A stretch of DNA of 64,000 nt from an uncultured Bacteroidales bacterium (lineage in GTDB: Bacteria; Bacteroidota; Bacteroidia; Bacteroidales; Paludibacteraceae). The position numbers were made by a program, and so were the translations under genes. The stretch spans positions 62,001 through 126,000 of the forward strand of contig CAMKPZ010000006.1 of the NCBI GenBank assembly GCA_946414805.1, read 5' to 3'. Positions within the stretch are counted from its first letter, which is position 1. Every line of letters starts with the position of its first letter. The notes under the pieces are model-generated. The model made no database searches. It was given only the letters and a program-made list of their open reading frames with translations, and was not told where the DNA came from. Positions 15,697 to 24,853 of the stretch are shown piece by piece.

Positions 15697-16524
15697 TTAC
15701 TTCTTCTGAGCTTTGTCGTACTCAACAACGAGGTCGAGGAGGCTGATGGAGCTGTCTTCCATCTCGTTAACGAGTCCCTCAACGAGGGAGAGGATGTAGT
15801 TATAGAACAACTGGAGAACGACAGCGATGATCAAACCGAGGAGGGTGGTCAACAGAGCGACCTTGATACCGCCGGCAACGACAGTAGCGGAGATATCACC
15901 TACCTGCTGGATCTTATCGAAAGCCTCGATCATACCGATGATGGTACCCAAGAAACCGAGAGACGGAGCGATAGCGATGAAGAGCGTGATCCAGGAGAGG
16001 TTTTTCTCGAGCAGACCGAGCTGAACGCCGCCATAGGAAGCAACCGTTTTCTCAACGACCTCGATACCCTCGTCATAACGGCTCAGACCCTGATAGAAGA
16101 TCGATGCAACCGGTCCGCGTGTGTTACGGCAAACATCGAGAGCTTTCTCGATACCGCCCTCTTTGAGAGCTGCCTCTACGTTAGCCAACAGTGCTTTCGT
16201 ATTGGTCTTGCTAAGCGACAGATAGATGATACGCTCGATGCAGAGAGCCAAACCGAAGATGAGCGTGATAAGCGTGAGCGCCATAAAGCCGGCACCACCC
16301 TCGATGAATTTCGTTTTGAGAGTCTTGTGGAGAGCGACCAGGCCGCCAGCCTCCTCAGCCGGAGCTTCGTCAGCCACTACTTCTTCAACTGCAGGAGCAG
16401 CTGCTTCATCTACGTTTTCTACAGCGGCTTCCTCAGCAGGAGCAGCTGCCTCTTGTGCCATTACTGCTGCGCTACCAAATGTAAGCATAGCCAGCACGGT
16501 AAGGGTTGCAAATACTTTTTTCAT
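15697..16524 (-). CDS. exbB: ExbB/TolQ/MotA-family proton channel protein
   Basis: A 275-aa protein. A signal-like helix (1-23) is followed by an Ala/Glu-rich periplasmic stretch (EAAAPAEEAAVENVDEAA, to about residue 60), then the MotA/TolQ core with three membrane helices, including SWITLFIAIAPSLGFLGTIIGM and ALLTTLLGLIIAVVLQL. It is the first gene of an operon with the 158-aa protein and two ExbDs. The acidic N-terminal extension is typical of Bacteroidota ExbB. An iterated repeat (15626-15665) separates it from the next gene. Confidence 0.9.
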   Translation of the reverse strand: MKKVFATLTVLAMLTFGSAAVMAQEAAAPAEEAAVENVDEAAAPAVEEVVADEAPAEEAGGLVALHKTLKTKFIEGGAGFMALTLITLIFGLALCIERIIYLSLSKTNTKALLANVEAALKEGGIEKALDVCRNTRGPVASIFYQGLSRYDEGIEVVEKTVASYGGVQLGLLEKNLSWITLFIAIAPSLGFLGTIIGMIEAFDKIQQVGDISATVVAGGIKVALLTTLLGLIIAVVLQLFYNYILSLVEGLVNEMEDSSISLLDLVVEYDKAQKK

Positions 16525-16587
16525 GAGATAAAAATGTTAATTAGATAATTATTTTGTGTTTATTGATCTATCGGTTAATGTGTGGGG

Positions 16588-16640
16588 GCTCTCCACGGGG
16601 ATTCTTTCACCGGCTCGACGCTCTCCACGGGGATTCGGAC
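16588..16640. repeat. Degenerate tandem copies of the tRNA-Ser(GGA) 3' arm
   Basis: GCTCTCCACGGGGATTC occurs at 16588-16604 and 16620-16636, 32 bp apart. The core ACGGGGATTC is identical to the T-arm of the minus-strand tRNA-Ser that ends at 16762, and CTCTCC echoes its acceptor arm. Further CGAATCCCC and a GCTTGCT-tg-AGCAAGC hairpin lie between. 16525-16761 holds no gene. Confidence 0.5.
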
Positions 16641-16761
16641 TTCCGCCTTGCTCCGCAATTCCCCCGAATCCCCACAGTCTGCCACGGGCATCCTGTGCAA
16701 TCCATTGCCAATGTTTGCTTGCTCAAGCAAGCTTGGACAGACAAACCTTGTCAATGTCTTG

Positions 16762-16849
16762 CGGAGAGACGGGGATTCGAACCCCGGAAACCCTTTTGGA
16801 GTTTACACGCTTTCCAGGCGTGCCTCTTCAACCACTCGAGCATCTCTCC
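16762..16849 (-). tRNA. tRNA-Ser (GGA)
   Basis: The minus strand starts GGAGAGATGCTCGAGTGG and ends TCTCTCC plus G. The anticodon loop CTGGAAA gives GGA. The long variable arm (88 nt in total) is the class II form expected for serine. CCA is not encoded. Confidence 0.95.
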
Positions 16850-16979
16850 TCGCGTTCGGCAACAAGTGTGCAATTGTCCATACCGCTCCGCTAAATGGAC
16901 GGGCAACTTGTGCCTCCGCTCTCCCCACAAATATAAAATTTGCGGGGACCCCTTATTAGGGGATTTCGCTAATCGGCTA

Positions 16980-17010
16980 CAAAATTACTGCTTTTTTATG
17001 ACATACGCAA
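16980..17010 (-). promoter_or_regulatory. -33/-7 promoter for tRNA-Ser (GGA)
   Basis: The minus strand has TAATTTTG (16980-16987) with TTGC about 20 nt upstream. The transcript leader (16850-16979) contains GGGGACCCC (16944-16952) and a CCCCTTATTAGGGG hairpin. Confidence 0.6.
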
Positions 17011-17037
17011 GAGTTAGGTCACTTTTTTTGAAAAAAA

Positions 17038-17820
17038 TTAGCGTTTTAGCCCAAAAAAGTGCCTTGCGTTCGTATTTGTTTTCTCAATTATCGTCTCTTT
17101 AGTGCATTGGAAGGTGTCCGCCAGGCGTTGTGCGACATGGTCCATGAAGCGGCTCTCGTTCCTCTCTCCGCGATGAGGCACGGGTGCCATATACGGTGCA
17201 TCCGTCTCGAGGAGAAGTCGGTCAAGAAGGGGGAACGTGTTGTTCAACTCCGCCAGTGTGCCGGCGAGTTTGCAGTTTTTGAAGGTCAGCACGCCGCCTA
17301 TTCCGAGACAGAAGCCCATATCCAGGATCTGCCGTGCCGTTTCGGCGCTGCCGTTGAAGCAATGGAAGATGGCGCGCAGAGGCGCGATCTCTCTAACGAT
17401 CGTAAGGATATCCTCCGTTGCCTCGCGGTTATGGAGGATGACGGGCAGATCCAGTTCGCGCGCCAGAAGCAACTGGCGGCGGAGCACCTCTTTCTGCGCC
17501 TCCTTATAGGTCTTGTCCCAGTAGTAATCCAGTCCTATCTCACCGATCGCCACCAGTTCGTTCCGATGCGTACGGATCGCCTGTTCGATGATCCGCCATT
17601 GCGTTTCCCAGTCTTCTTTGACCTCCTCGGGATGCAGTCCGAGGGCAGGATAGCAGTAGTCGGGATGGCGGCGGCATACCTCCATCACAGAGGTGAGAGA
17701 AGCCACATTCACACCGGGCACGATCATAGCCAGCACGCCTGCTTCCTGCTGACGCGCGATCACCTGTTCGCGGTCCGCATCAAACGCTTCTTCGTCAATA
17801 TGGCAGTGAGAGTCGATCAC
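17038..17820 (-). CDS. tatD: TatD-family metal-dependent hydrolase/DNase
   Basis: A 260-aa protein, the usual length. Metal-binding motifs are HCHID at the start (His5, His7), GEIGLDYYWD, LHNREA, FHCFNG and ETDAPYMAP. The family is associated with 3'-5' exonuclease activity in DNA repair and degradation. The start is GTG at 17818-17820, supported by the conserved IDSHCH N-terminus. It lies downstream of queA behind an iterated repeat, and the two are probably cotranscribed. Confidence 0.9.
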   Translation of the reverse strand: MIDSHCHIDEEAFDADREQVIARQQEAGVLAMIVPGVNVASLTSVMEVCRRHPDYCYPALGLHPEEVKEDWETQWRIIEQAIRTHRNELVAIGEIGLDYYWDKTYKEAQKEVLRRQLLLARELDLPVILHNREATEDILTIVREIAPLRAIFHCFNGSAETARQILDMGFCLGIGGVLTFKNCKLAGTLAELNNTFPLLDRLLLETDAPYMAPVPHRGERNESRFMDHVAQRLADTFQCTKETIIEKTNTNARHFFGLKR

Positions 17821-17874
17821 AATTCACAATTCACAATTCACAATTTACAATTTACAATTTACAATTTACGATTT
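17819..17874. repeat. Short iterated repeat, ACAATTYAC family
   Basis: Seven or more units of ACAATTCAC then ACAATTTAC fill the gap between tatD and queA. The repeat reaches into queA, whose last residues (ILNRKL) are encoded by it. Confidence 0.85.
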
Positions 17875-19076
17875 AGGATGGAACTGTCGCCGTAGGAGAG
17901 GAAGCGGAAATCATGGGCGAGGGCGTAGTCATAGATCGTACGCCAGTCGCCGCCCACGAACGCACTCACGAGTAACAGCAGGGTCGATTGGGGTTGATGG
18001 AAATTGGTGATAAGCTGGTTCACAAGACGGAAGGTATAACCGGGTTTGATCATGATCTGAGTCTCGGCATGCAGTGTCTGCTGGTGCGTAGATGCCAGAT
18101 AACCGACGATCGCCTGCAGCGCCTCGCGGGTAGAAAGCGTGTACTCTTTCTCGTAGGGTTCGAACTGGTCCACATGGATTTCCCCGATATTCCGATATTC
18201 CGATTTATCGATATTCCGAAGCTGGCAGCCGATGAAATAGAGGCTCTCCAGCGTACGCATGGAGGTGGTACCGACGGCAACGATCTTCCCGAGTTTACGG
18301 ATCAGATGTTCGATCGTCGTTTTGGGTACGGCGATGATCTCCGTGTGCATCGTATGTTCGTTGGCGTCCGCGGTCTTCACCGGCAGGAACGTACCTGCGC
18401 CGACATGCAGCGTCACCTCGTCGGTCTCTATCCCGCGCGCACGGAGGTCGTCCAGCACGCGCCGTGTGAAATGGAGTCCGGCAGTAGGTGCAGCGACGCT
18501 GCCTTTGATCCGCGAATAGACGGTCTGATAAGTCGTCTTGTCGCTCTCCTCTGTCTTGCGGTTCAGATACGGCGGGATCGGCAACTCGCCTGCGGCATCG
18601 AGTATCTCCGCAAACGTGACGGAGGGGTCGTTCCATTCAAAACGCACGGCATAGGTGTTGCCCAGCGTCTCCTGCTTATACGCCCGGAGGGTCCATTCGC
18701 CCGCCTTCAGTTCAATCGCCTCATCGTGCCATTTCCTGGCATTACCCACCATACATTTCCATGTACAGCAGGAGGAGGCAGAGAGGGAGAGCTGGTAGTC
18801 ATGCGGCTCGATCGGCTCCAGACAGAAGACCTCGATCCGTGCGCCGGTGGGTTTATGGAACTGCAGCCGCGCCTGTATCACGCGCGTGTTATTATATATA
18901 AGGAGTGAGTCCGGCGCGATGTGATCGCCCACATTGAAGAAACGGTCCTCGGCAACCTGTCCGTCGCGATAGACCAGCAGTTTGCTGTGGTCGCGCTCGG
19001 CAAGAGGATACTTGGCTATCCGCTCATCGGGCAGCGGATAGTTGTAGTCAGCAATATATATCGGTGTGTCGTTCAT
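17859..19076 (-). CDS. queA: tRNA preQ1 S-adenosylmethionine ribosyltransferase-isomerase
   Basis: A 405-aa protein. QueA transfers the ribosyl part of SAM to preQ1 in tRNA to make epoxyqueuosine. Motifs seen: YPLAERDHSKLLV, YNNTRVIQARL, GSVAAPTAGLHFT, LHVGAGTFLPV and NFHQPQSTLLLLVSAF. Residues 285-298 (NIDKSEYRNIGE) are encoded by an iterated GATATTCCG repeat (18183-18220), in a loop that varies in the family. The C-terminus runs into another repeat. Confidence 0.93.
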   Translation of the reverse strand: MNDTPIYIADYNYPLPDERIAKYPLAERDHSKLLVYRDGQVAEDRFFNVGDHIAPDSLLIYNNTRVIQARLQFHKPTGARIEVFCLEPIEPHDYQLSLSASSCCTWKCMVGNARKWHDEAIELKAGEWTLRAYKQETLGNTYAVRFEWNDPSVTFAEILDAAGELPIPPYLNRKTEESDKTTYQTVYSRIKGSVAAPTAGLHFTRRVLDDLRARGIETDEVTLHVGAGTFLPVKTADANEHTMHTEIIAVPKTTIEHLIRKLGKIVAVGTTSMRTLESLYFIGCQLRNIDKSEYRNIGEIHVDQFEPYEKEYTLSTREALQAIVGYLASTHQQTLHAETQIMIKPGYTFRLVNQLITNFHQPQSTLLLLVSAFVGGDWRTIYDYALAHDFRFLSYGDSSILNRKL

Positions 19077-19471
19077 ATATGTTTGTTGTGCCGTATGAAG
19101 ACGGCAGGCTTTTAATTTTTAATTCGTAACTTAAATTTCCTCGTTGAAGATTTTTAAGAAAAAAACCTATAAAACCCCTTGCCGTTTGTAGCCCTGCGGG
19201 CTGCTGTGCCTTAGGTCGCTTGAGCGTCATTGTAAGCAAGCTTCCATGCCTCTCAATCGCCCTAATACACACTCCTTACGGAGCACAAACGACTGCGGAC
19301 ATAAACATAAAAAACATATTATTTACCATTTGGTCATTTTATGAAAATTGTTTTTTGTGTTTATTTCCTTTGAATACTTTTACCCGCAAGGGTCGTGGAT
19401 TAGTGATTAAAACTATCCGGGAGTTTACTCACGGGGAGTTTTAAGCAGTAATACGCGTAGGAAGCAAAGCT
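19077..19471. other. Gene-free 395-bp stretch with a degenerate repeat copy
   Basis: No convincing gene. The part near 19190-19280 (GTAGCCCTGCGGGCT..., then GTAAGCAAGCTTCCATGCC) resembles the left arm of the 13118-13557 element. The rest is AT-rich. Confidence 0.5.
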
Positions 19472-20746
19472 TCAAAAGGATTCAAAGGGGTTTTGTATGT
19501 TTTTTTCTTTCAAAGACCACGTGGGAAAGTCTAATTTCCCCTTGAAGAGGTCGTAGCGGTTGAATTGGCAATCGAGTTCGCCGTTCAGCAGCCGGTATTT
19601 CCCGGTTGGTTTCAATCCGATACATTTCATTGCCGCCTCGTTGGAGGAGATGATCCACGCCGTAGCTCCGGCGAAATGGTGCTTGAGGGCGGTGCCGATC
19701 TTGCCGTAGAGGAGCTCCATATCCCTGTTGGATGCCAGGCGTTCGCCATAGGGAGGGTTGAGCATTACCATCATTTGCTCATTTTCACATTTACCATTTT
19801 CACATTTGGCATTTTCACATTTACCATTTTCGCATCTGATTTCCTCCATGCGGATCTGGCGGAGGGTGATGTCTTTCTGGACGCCGGCGGCTTTGATATT
19901 CTTCTGCGCCTGCTGCACGGCAAAGAAAGAAGCGTCGGAAGCGTAGATCTTATGGTTGAACTCGCGCTCCGCGCTGTCGTCATTGTAGATATCGCTCCAG
20001 AGGTCCGCATCGAAATCCCGCCATTTCTCGAAGGCGAAACTCTGCCGGAAGACCCCGGGTGCGATATTACGGGCGATGAGCGCCGCCTCTATCGGCAGCG
20101 TGCCGGATCCGCACATAGGGTCGTAGAAATCGCACTGGCCTCTCCATCCCGCGATGAGTAACATTCCCGCCGCAAGGGCTTCGTTGATCGGTGCTTCGGT
20201 GTTCGCCACGCGGTAACCGCGTTTATGGAGGCTCTCGCCGCTGCTGTCCAGGGAGACGGTAAGGGTCCCGGCACCGATATGCACATTGATGCGTATATCC
20301 GGATCGGCGGTATTGACATCGGGCCGCCTGTTCTCTTTCTCCATCCAGTAATCGGCTACAGCGTCTTTCACGCGATAGGTAACAAAACGGCTGTTTCGGA
20401 AAGTATCGCTATAGACGGTGGCGTCGATAGCGAAAGAGTTCTGCGGAGTCATATAGCGGCTCCAATCGATCTTCCGGATCTCCTCGTAAAGGAGGTCTTC
20501 GGGTTTCAGGTTCTTCGCCCTGCGTGGCATGCGCAGCTCAGCCTGATGGATAGGCATCAGTACGCGGCTGGCGGTACGGAGACAGAGGTTCGCCCGATAG
20601 AGCAAAGCCCAGTCTCCACGGAAGCGCACGGCTCGGCGCTCTATCTGCACCTCGTCCGCTCCGAGTTCGATCAACTCCTGCGCCAAGACTTCCTCCAAAC
20701 CCTTGAAGGTCTTCGCTAACATCAAAAAAGAAGCCTGCCGGTTCAT
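19472..20746 (-). CDS. THUMP-domain rRNA/RNA methyltransferase (RlmL-N-like)
   Basis: A 424-aa protein. The N-terminal THUMP region (to about 165) is followed by a SAM-dependent methyltransferase with DPMCGSGTLPIEAA and the catalytic NPPYGER. By family it is expected to methylate 23S rRNA guanine (RlmL/RlmN-type nomenclature not resolvable here). Residues about 304-325 (CENGKCENAKCENGKCEN) are an in-frame short repeat (19771-19836) placed just before the NPPYG strand. The same unit is in trxB. The start is the first ATG, followed by QASFLMLAKTFKGLE. Confidence 0.88.
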   Translation of the reverse strand: MNRQASFLMLAKTFKGLEEVLAQELIELGADEVQIERRAVRFRGDWALLYRANLCLRTASRVLMPIHQAELRMPRRAKNLKPEDLLYEEIRKIDWSRYMTPQNSFAIDATVYSDTFRNSRFVTYRVKDAVADYWMEKENRRPDVNTADPDIRINVHIGAGTLTVSLDSSGESLHKRGYRVANTEAPINEALAAGMLLIAGWRGQCDFYDPMCGSGTLPIEAALIARNIAPGVFRQSFAFEKWRDFDADLWSDIYNDDSAEREFNHKIYASDASFFAVQQAQKNIKAAGVQKDITLRQIRMEEIRCENGKCENAKCENGKCENEQMMVMLNPPYGERLASNRDMELLYGKIGTALKHHFAGATAWIISSNEAAMKCIGLKPTGKYRLLNGELDCQFNRYDLFKGKLDFPTWSLKEKNIQNPFESF

Positions 20747-20785
20747 TTTTTTATCAAATTATTTGTGTATTCCAATTTTTTGTAG

Positions 20786-20793
20786 TACCTTTG
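20786..20793 (+). promoter_or_regulatory. -7 box for tRNA-Ser (TGA)
   Basis: TACCTTTG with TTTG about 20 nt upstream (near 20762). The tRNA begins 12 nt later. Confidence 0.7.
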
Positions 20794-20804
20794 CACCCGC
20801 TTTG

Positions 20805-20889
20805 GGAAAGATGGCAGAGTGGTCTAATGCATCGGTCTTGAAAACCGACGTACTGAAAGGTACCGGGGGTTCGAATCCCTCTCTTTCCG
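20805..20889 (+). tRNA. tRNA-Ser (TGA)
   Basis: Acceptor GGAAAGA (20805-20811) pairs with TCTTTCC (20882-20888), discriminator G. The anticodon loop CTTGAAA gives TGA, and a long variable arm is present. CCA is not encoded. Confidence 0.95.
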
Positions 20890-21225
20890 CTAAAAACAGT
20901 AGGAGTTGCCTTAGTAGGAACTCCTACTATTTTTATTGAGAAGGCAGGGCCTTCTCACGCCCTCGGTCGGGGGGTCTCCGCCGCTTCGCTCTGTCGATTA
21001 TACCTGCGGTATTCTCGTATCCCTCTCTTTCCGCTAAAAACAGTAGGAGTTGCCTTAGTAGGAACTCCTACTATTTTTATTGAGAAGGCAGGGCCTTCTC
21101 ACGCCCTCGGTCGGGGGGTCTCCGCCGCTTCGCTCTGTCGATTATACCTGCGGTATTCTCGTATCCCTCTCTTTCCGCACTAAAATCAGTAGGAGCATCC
21201 TTTAGTAGGCGCTCCTATTTTTTTA
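20875..21225 (+). repeat. Tandem 144-bp blocks that repeat the tRNA-Ser 3' end
   Basis: ATCCCTCTCTTTCCGC, the 3' end of the tRNA, recurs at 21019 and 21163, exactly 144 bp apart each time. Blocks 20875-21018 and 21019-21162 are essentially identical; a third is cut and diverged. Each holds a terminator hairpin, a GAGAAGGC-agg-GCCTTCTC hairpin, GGGGGGTCTCC, and ATACC-tgc-GGTAT directly before the tRNA-like end. See the related block after tRNA-Ala. Confidence 0.85.
20898..20934 (+). terminator. Terminator of tRNA-Ser (TGA)
   Basis: AGTAGGAGTT (20898-20907) pairs with AACTCCTACT (20919-20928), followed by ATTTTTATT. Repeated in the next block at +144. Confidence 0.75.
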
Positions 21226-22114
21226 TCTGTATAGGGAAGGAGCCGATGAGGTTTCCGTCACAGAAGAAATCGATGGTGTAGAAGCCTTTCTGCACCTTCT
21301 CTTCTTCGGAGAAAGCATAGTAGCACACGCCTTCATAGGTATCTCCGCTGTATTCGATCTGCCGGGTGAGGGTATAGGGTATCTCGCCGCTTTCGAAAGC
21401 AAAGAGGCGTGTCCCGTCTTCGCCCAGGAGGTTTCCCTGCGGATCGATGATACGCGCATAGAGGTCCTTCAGGCCGGGTTCGCATGTGATATTCTTGGCG
21501 ATCACGAAATCGAACTGCAGTTTGCGGATGTTACGTGTGAGGGATGTCTTGCGGTCGTTCTTATTGAGGGTTGTCACGGAGCAGGAGACCATCTCGAGCA
21601 TCGAAGCGCGTGTGACGGTCTCGGAGAGTTGCGAATTGGCCATTGCCAGTTGCGAATTGCGTTCCTTGACCTCTCTGTTCTCCTGGCGGACCTGTATATT
21701 CTCCGCCGTAAGGCGCGCGTTGGTCGCATTGAGGCTGTCGATCTGGCGCACATAGTCCTTCATGACCGAGCGCACGGTAGCCAGTTCTTTCTTGAGTTCC
21801 GCGATCTTGCGTGCATTGGAGGCTTTGGTCTGGCGCAGCTCCTCCAGAAGGTCCTGTACGCGCTGCTGCTCACGGCTCAGGAGATCCTGCAAACTATCGT
21901 TGCGGATGTCCATATTCTGATAGCCGTCGAACTGGATCGCCAAATCCTCGTACTCGTTCTCCAACTCTTCTTTCTCGATGGTCATCTGCTCCACCAGTTC
22001 GTTCAACTCGACGCGCTGGTTCAGATTCCAATACACCAAGCCTCCTGTGGTCAGCAGCAGGACCACCAGAAGGACTACTAATATGACTGATGATTTATTT
22101 TTCCCTTCGCTCAT
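21215..22114 (-). CDS. Membrane-anchored coiled-coil protein of unknown function
   Basis: A 299-aa protein: short cytosolic N-terminus, one transmembrane helix (about 9-30), a long coiled coil (about 33-170) and a C-terminal beta domain (about 180-299). I recognise it as a Bacteroidales hypothetical; no function known. Its ATG overlaps the murF stop (ATGA), which suggests coupled translation and a link to the envelope. Residues about 151-161 (NSQLAMANSQL) come from an in-frame iterated repeat. Confidence 0.7.
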   Translation of the reverse strand: MSEGKNKSSVILVVLLVVLLLTTGGLVYWNLNQRVELNELVEQMTIEKEELENEYEDLAIQFDGYQNMDIRNDSLQDLLSREQQRVQDLLEELRQTKASNARKIAELKKELATVRSVMKDYVRQIDSLNATNARLTAENIQVRQENREVKERNSQLAMANSQLSETVTRASMLEMVSCSVTTLNKNDRKTSLTRNIRKLQFDFVIAKNITCEPGLKDLYARIIDPQGNLLGEDGTRLFAFESGEIPYTLTRQIEYSGDTYEGVCYYAFSEEEKVQKGFYTIDFFCDGNLIGSFPIQIKK

Positions 22115-23355
22115 AATAACGGGATTACTTTCTCTAATTGATTCGATCTGCTGCCCTTGAGCAGTATCCGGCAGCCGGCAAGCGGCTGTTTCTGCAGACA
22201 GGCGCAGAGCGATTCCACATTCTCAAAAACAGGATACGGAGCCGTCGTTTGGCAGTATTCGTCCCCGACAAGCAGCACCTTTTCCGCCTTCCGCTCCAGC
22301 AGCATGTTCACTATATTCTGGTGCTCGAGACGGCTGTATTCGCCTAACTCGCGCATGGCACCGAGGATATAGGCCTTCGGCATTTGAAGATCTGAAGGTT
22401 TGACGGTTTGAGGATTGTCAAAGGCATTGATTGCGGCGGTCATGGATGTAGGGTTGGCATTATAGGCATCGACCACGACGGTGTTCTTGTCCGTCCGCAT
22501 CAGTTGGGAGCGGTTGTTGGACGGCACATAGGCGCGTATGGCAGCCAAGGCATCCTCCTCGCTCACGCCGAAATAGCGTCCCACACAGACCGCAGCCGAG
22601 ATGTTCTCCGCGTTATAGCCGCCTACGAGATGAGTCCCCTCCGGCATAGAGCCGGTATGGTATAAGACCGGCTTCGCCTGACAGACCGTTTCACTGACAG
22701 ACCGTTCCACTGACAGACCGCTTGCCTTGCAAGCTGACAGATACATCTCCTCCAGATGGGGGTTATCGGCATTGCGGAAGATGATGCCGTTATGTGCGAC
22801 GAGCCAGTCGTACAGCTCCGCCTTGGTGCGCATCACGCCTTCGAAGGAACCGAAGCCCTGCAGATGGGCGCGTCCTACATTGGTGATCAAGCCGTAGTCC
22901 GGCTCTGCTATCTCCACCAGTTCCTTGATATCGCCCAGATGGGAAGCCCCCATCTCCACTATCGCCATCTCGTGCGCGCGCGTTATAGATAATAAGGTGA
23001 GGGGTACGCCGAGCTGGTTGTTGAGGTTGCCCTGTGTGTAATACAGGTTATATTTCGTAGAGAGGACCGCGGCACAGAGTTCCTTTGTCGTCGTCTTTCC
23101 GTTGGTGCCGGTGATGCCGAGGACAGGCAGCCCCAGTTCGCGCCGCCATGCGCGCGCCAGATCCTGCAGTTCAGCCAAGGCATTTTCGCCGGAGATGATA
23201 TATTCCGCTCCGTCTTGACGGGCTTGATCCACATAGTCATTGCCGTCAAAATGCTCACCTTTGAGCGCCACAAAGACAGAGCCGGGAGTTACCTTCCGGC
23301 TGTCTGTGGTGACAACGAGCGATTCTTTATTTCTTATTAGGAAGCTCCAGTCCAT
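22111..23355 (-). CDS. murF: UDP-MurNAc-tripeptide:D-Ala-D-Ala ligase
   Basis: A 414-aa protein. MurF adds D-Ala-D-Ala to the peptidoglycan precursor in the cytosol. Motifs: VTTDSRK near the start, ATP loop GITGTNGKT (80-88), EMGASHLGDI, TNVGRAHLQGFGS, and NANPTSM in the C-terminal domain. Two in-frame iterated repeats lie in loops: residues about 205-226 (GLSVERSVSETVCQ; unit CTGACAGACCGCT, shared with radA) and about 310-325 (NPQTVKPSDLQ). The start overlaps the MFS gene by 29 nt. Confidence 0.92.
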   Translation of the reverse strand: MDWSFLIRNKESLVVTTDSRKVTPGSVFVALKGEHFDGNDYVDQARQDGAEYIISGENALAELQDLARAWRRELGLPVLGITGTNGKTTTKELCAAVLSTKYNLYYTQGNLNNQLGVPLTLLSITRAHEMAIVEMGASHLGDIKELVEIAEPDYGLITNVGRAHLQGFGSFEGVMRTKAELYDWLVAHNGIIFRNADNPHLEEMYLSACKASGLSVERSVSETVCQAKPVLYHTGSMPEGTHLVGGYNAENISAAVCVGRYFGVSEEDALAAIRAYVPSNNRSQLMRTDKNTVVVDAYNANPTSMTAAINAFDNPQTVKPSDLQMPKAYILGAMRELGEYSRLEHQNIVNMLLERKAEKVLLVGDEYCQTTAPYPVFENVESLCACLQKQPLAGCRILLKGSRSNQLEKVIPLL

Positions 23356-24724
23356 ATCCTTTTCGTTTGTCTTCTACTTTGAGCAGGAATGTGCAGAAGA
23401 GAGCCAATAATCCGAATGCAGCAAAGATGAGCATCGCTACCTTAAATCCTTGCGTCTTGTCAATCACCCATCCAATCAGCAGCGGCACTAATGCCAAACC
23501 GATGTTCTGCACCCAGAAAATCAGACAATATGCAGAACCTAACACTTTCTCATCAATGATCTTCGGAACGGAAGGCCACAAGGCGGCAGGCACTAACGAG
23601 AAGCTGACACCCAAGATGACAATCAAAGTGGTAGCAAGCCATTTATACGGATACAAGGGCAATAGGAAAGCAAAGCAGAGGTGGCAGAAGAGCATGATCA
23701 GCGATCCGCCGATGAGCATTGTGGCGCCTTTTCCCTTGAAATCAATGAACGCACCCAGGAACGGTGTCAAAGCCATTGCCAAGAAGGGGAAGAATGCAAA
23801 CATATCCGCTGCTGCATCGCGCGTCAGGTACTCGCCGTTAACCATGATCGTCTCGCTCAAGAACCGGACAGCGTACTTCTGGAAGGGGAAGATACCGGAG
23901 TAGAACAATACACACAGCATCGAAACGATCCAGAACATCTTGTTGGTAAAGATCGCAAACAGGTCACTAACGTGGAACTCTTCGGTAGGATCGATCTCAG
24001 CGGTCTTCTCTCCTACTGCTACCAACTGCTTGTCAAACTTCGTATCCATGACACAGAAGACAAGGTAGTTGATCAAACCGATCAGCAAAAGGAGGGTTCC
24101 GAATGCTACAGGGGCAAAGATCGAATGATCGTAGTAATTGGAGATACGCGGAATAACGAGCATGGTAGCGGTAACACCCAAACGGGCAATCGCCATCTCA
24201 ATTCCCATCGCCAATGCCATCTCTTTGCCTTTAAACCATTTCGCCAGAATACGGCTCACGGTCGTACCCGCCATCTCACAACCGCAACCGAAGATAGCAA
24301 ATCCGACGAAGGACAGTTTGCATGTAGCCGGCATGCCGGTCATCCAGGTTCCCAACCAATCATGAAAAGCTGTACTGCGGAACGGATCACTCAATGCGTA
24401 CATCATTACCGCAGCACCGATTACCATCATCGATGCAGACATCGTTCCCGCAAAGCGAACGCCTTTCTTATCCAATATATATCCGGCGATCAACAGGAAA
24501 CCCAATACATTGATGATGTACTCGCCCATGAGGAAAGTACCGTAGTTCGTACTGGTCCATCCAAACAGACCACCTTCTGAAAACGGCAATTCGATCAATT
24601 GCTCCAATGGCGATAAGATATCCGCCATCATGTAAGCAAAGAACATCATCGAAGCCACCAGAACAAGCACCGTCCAGCGTGCCAATGCGCTATCGCGCAG
24701 TGTTTGTTGTATCTTTTCTGCCAT
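23327..24724 (-). CDS. Major facilitator superfamily transporter
   Basis: A 465-aa inner-membrane protein with 12 predicted helices, from WTVLVLVASMMFFAYMM to the AAFGLLALFCTFLL segment. ATG 24724 (MAEKIQQTL) is chosen because upstream residues of the longer frame are repeat-derived and polar. The substrate is unknown; a carrier of this type next to murF is frequent in Bacteroidales. An iterated GTACAATGTACRA-type repeat lies just upstream (24815-24850). Confidence 0.85.
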   Translation of the reverse strand: MAEKIQQTLRDSALARWTVLVLVASMMFFAYMMADILSPLEQLIELPFSEGGLFGWTSTNYGTFLMGEYIINVLGFLLIAGYILDKKGVRFAGTMSASMMVIGAAVMMYALSDPFRSTAFHDWLGTWMTGMPATCKLSFVGFAIFGCGCEMAGTTVSRILAKWFKGKEMALAMGIEMAIARLGVTATMLVIPRISNYYDHSIFAPVAFGTLLLLIGLINYLVFCVMDTKFDKQLVAVGEKTAEIDPTEEFHVSDLFAIFTNKMFWIVSMLCVLFYSGIFPFQKYAVRFLSETIMVNGEYLTRDAAADMFAFFPFLAMALTPFLGAFIDFKGKGATMLIGGSLIMLFCHLCFAFLLPLYPYKWLATTLIVILGVSFSLVPAALWPSVPKIIDEKVLGSAYCLIFWVQNIGLALVPLLIGWVIDKTQGFKVAMLIFAAFGLLALFCTFLLKVEDKRKGYGLELPNKK

Positions 24725-24853
24725 AATTGTAGGAATATGAATTTTTCTTTTTGAGCCATTCCGCTTTTTTCTTCTCGTATTCGGCGTAATGGGTTTCCAA
24801 ATAACCATCTGCCATAATGTACAAAGGGACAATGTACGATGTACGAAGGACTT

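Noticed and set aside
17819..17874. Possible CRISPR array
   Set aside because: Units are 9 nt with no spacers; all such arrays in the window are short iterated words, and no cas gene is present.
23327..23355. Frameshift or error at the murF start because of the 29-nt overlap with the MFS gene
   Set aside because: Both protein ends match the expected family lengths; overlap is tolerable.
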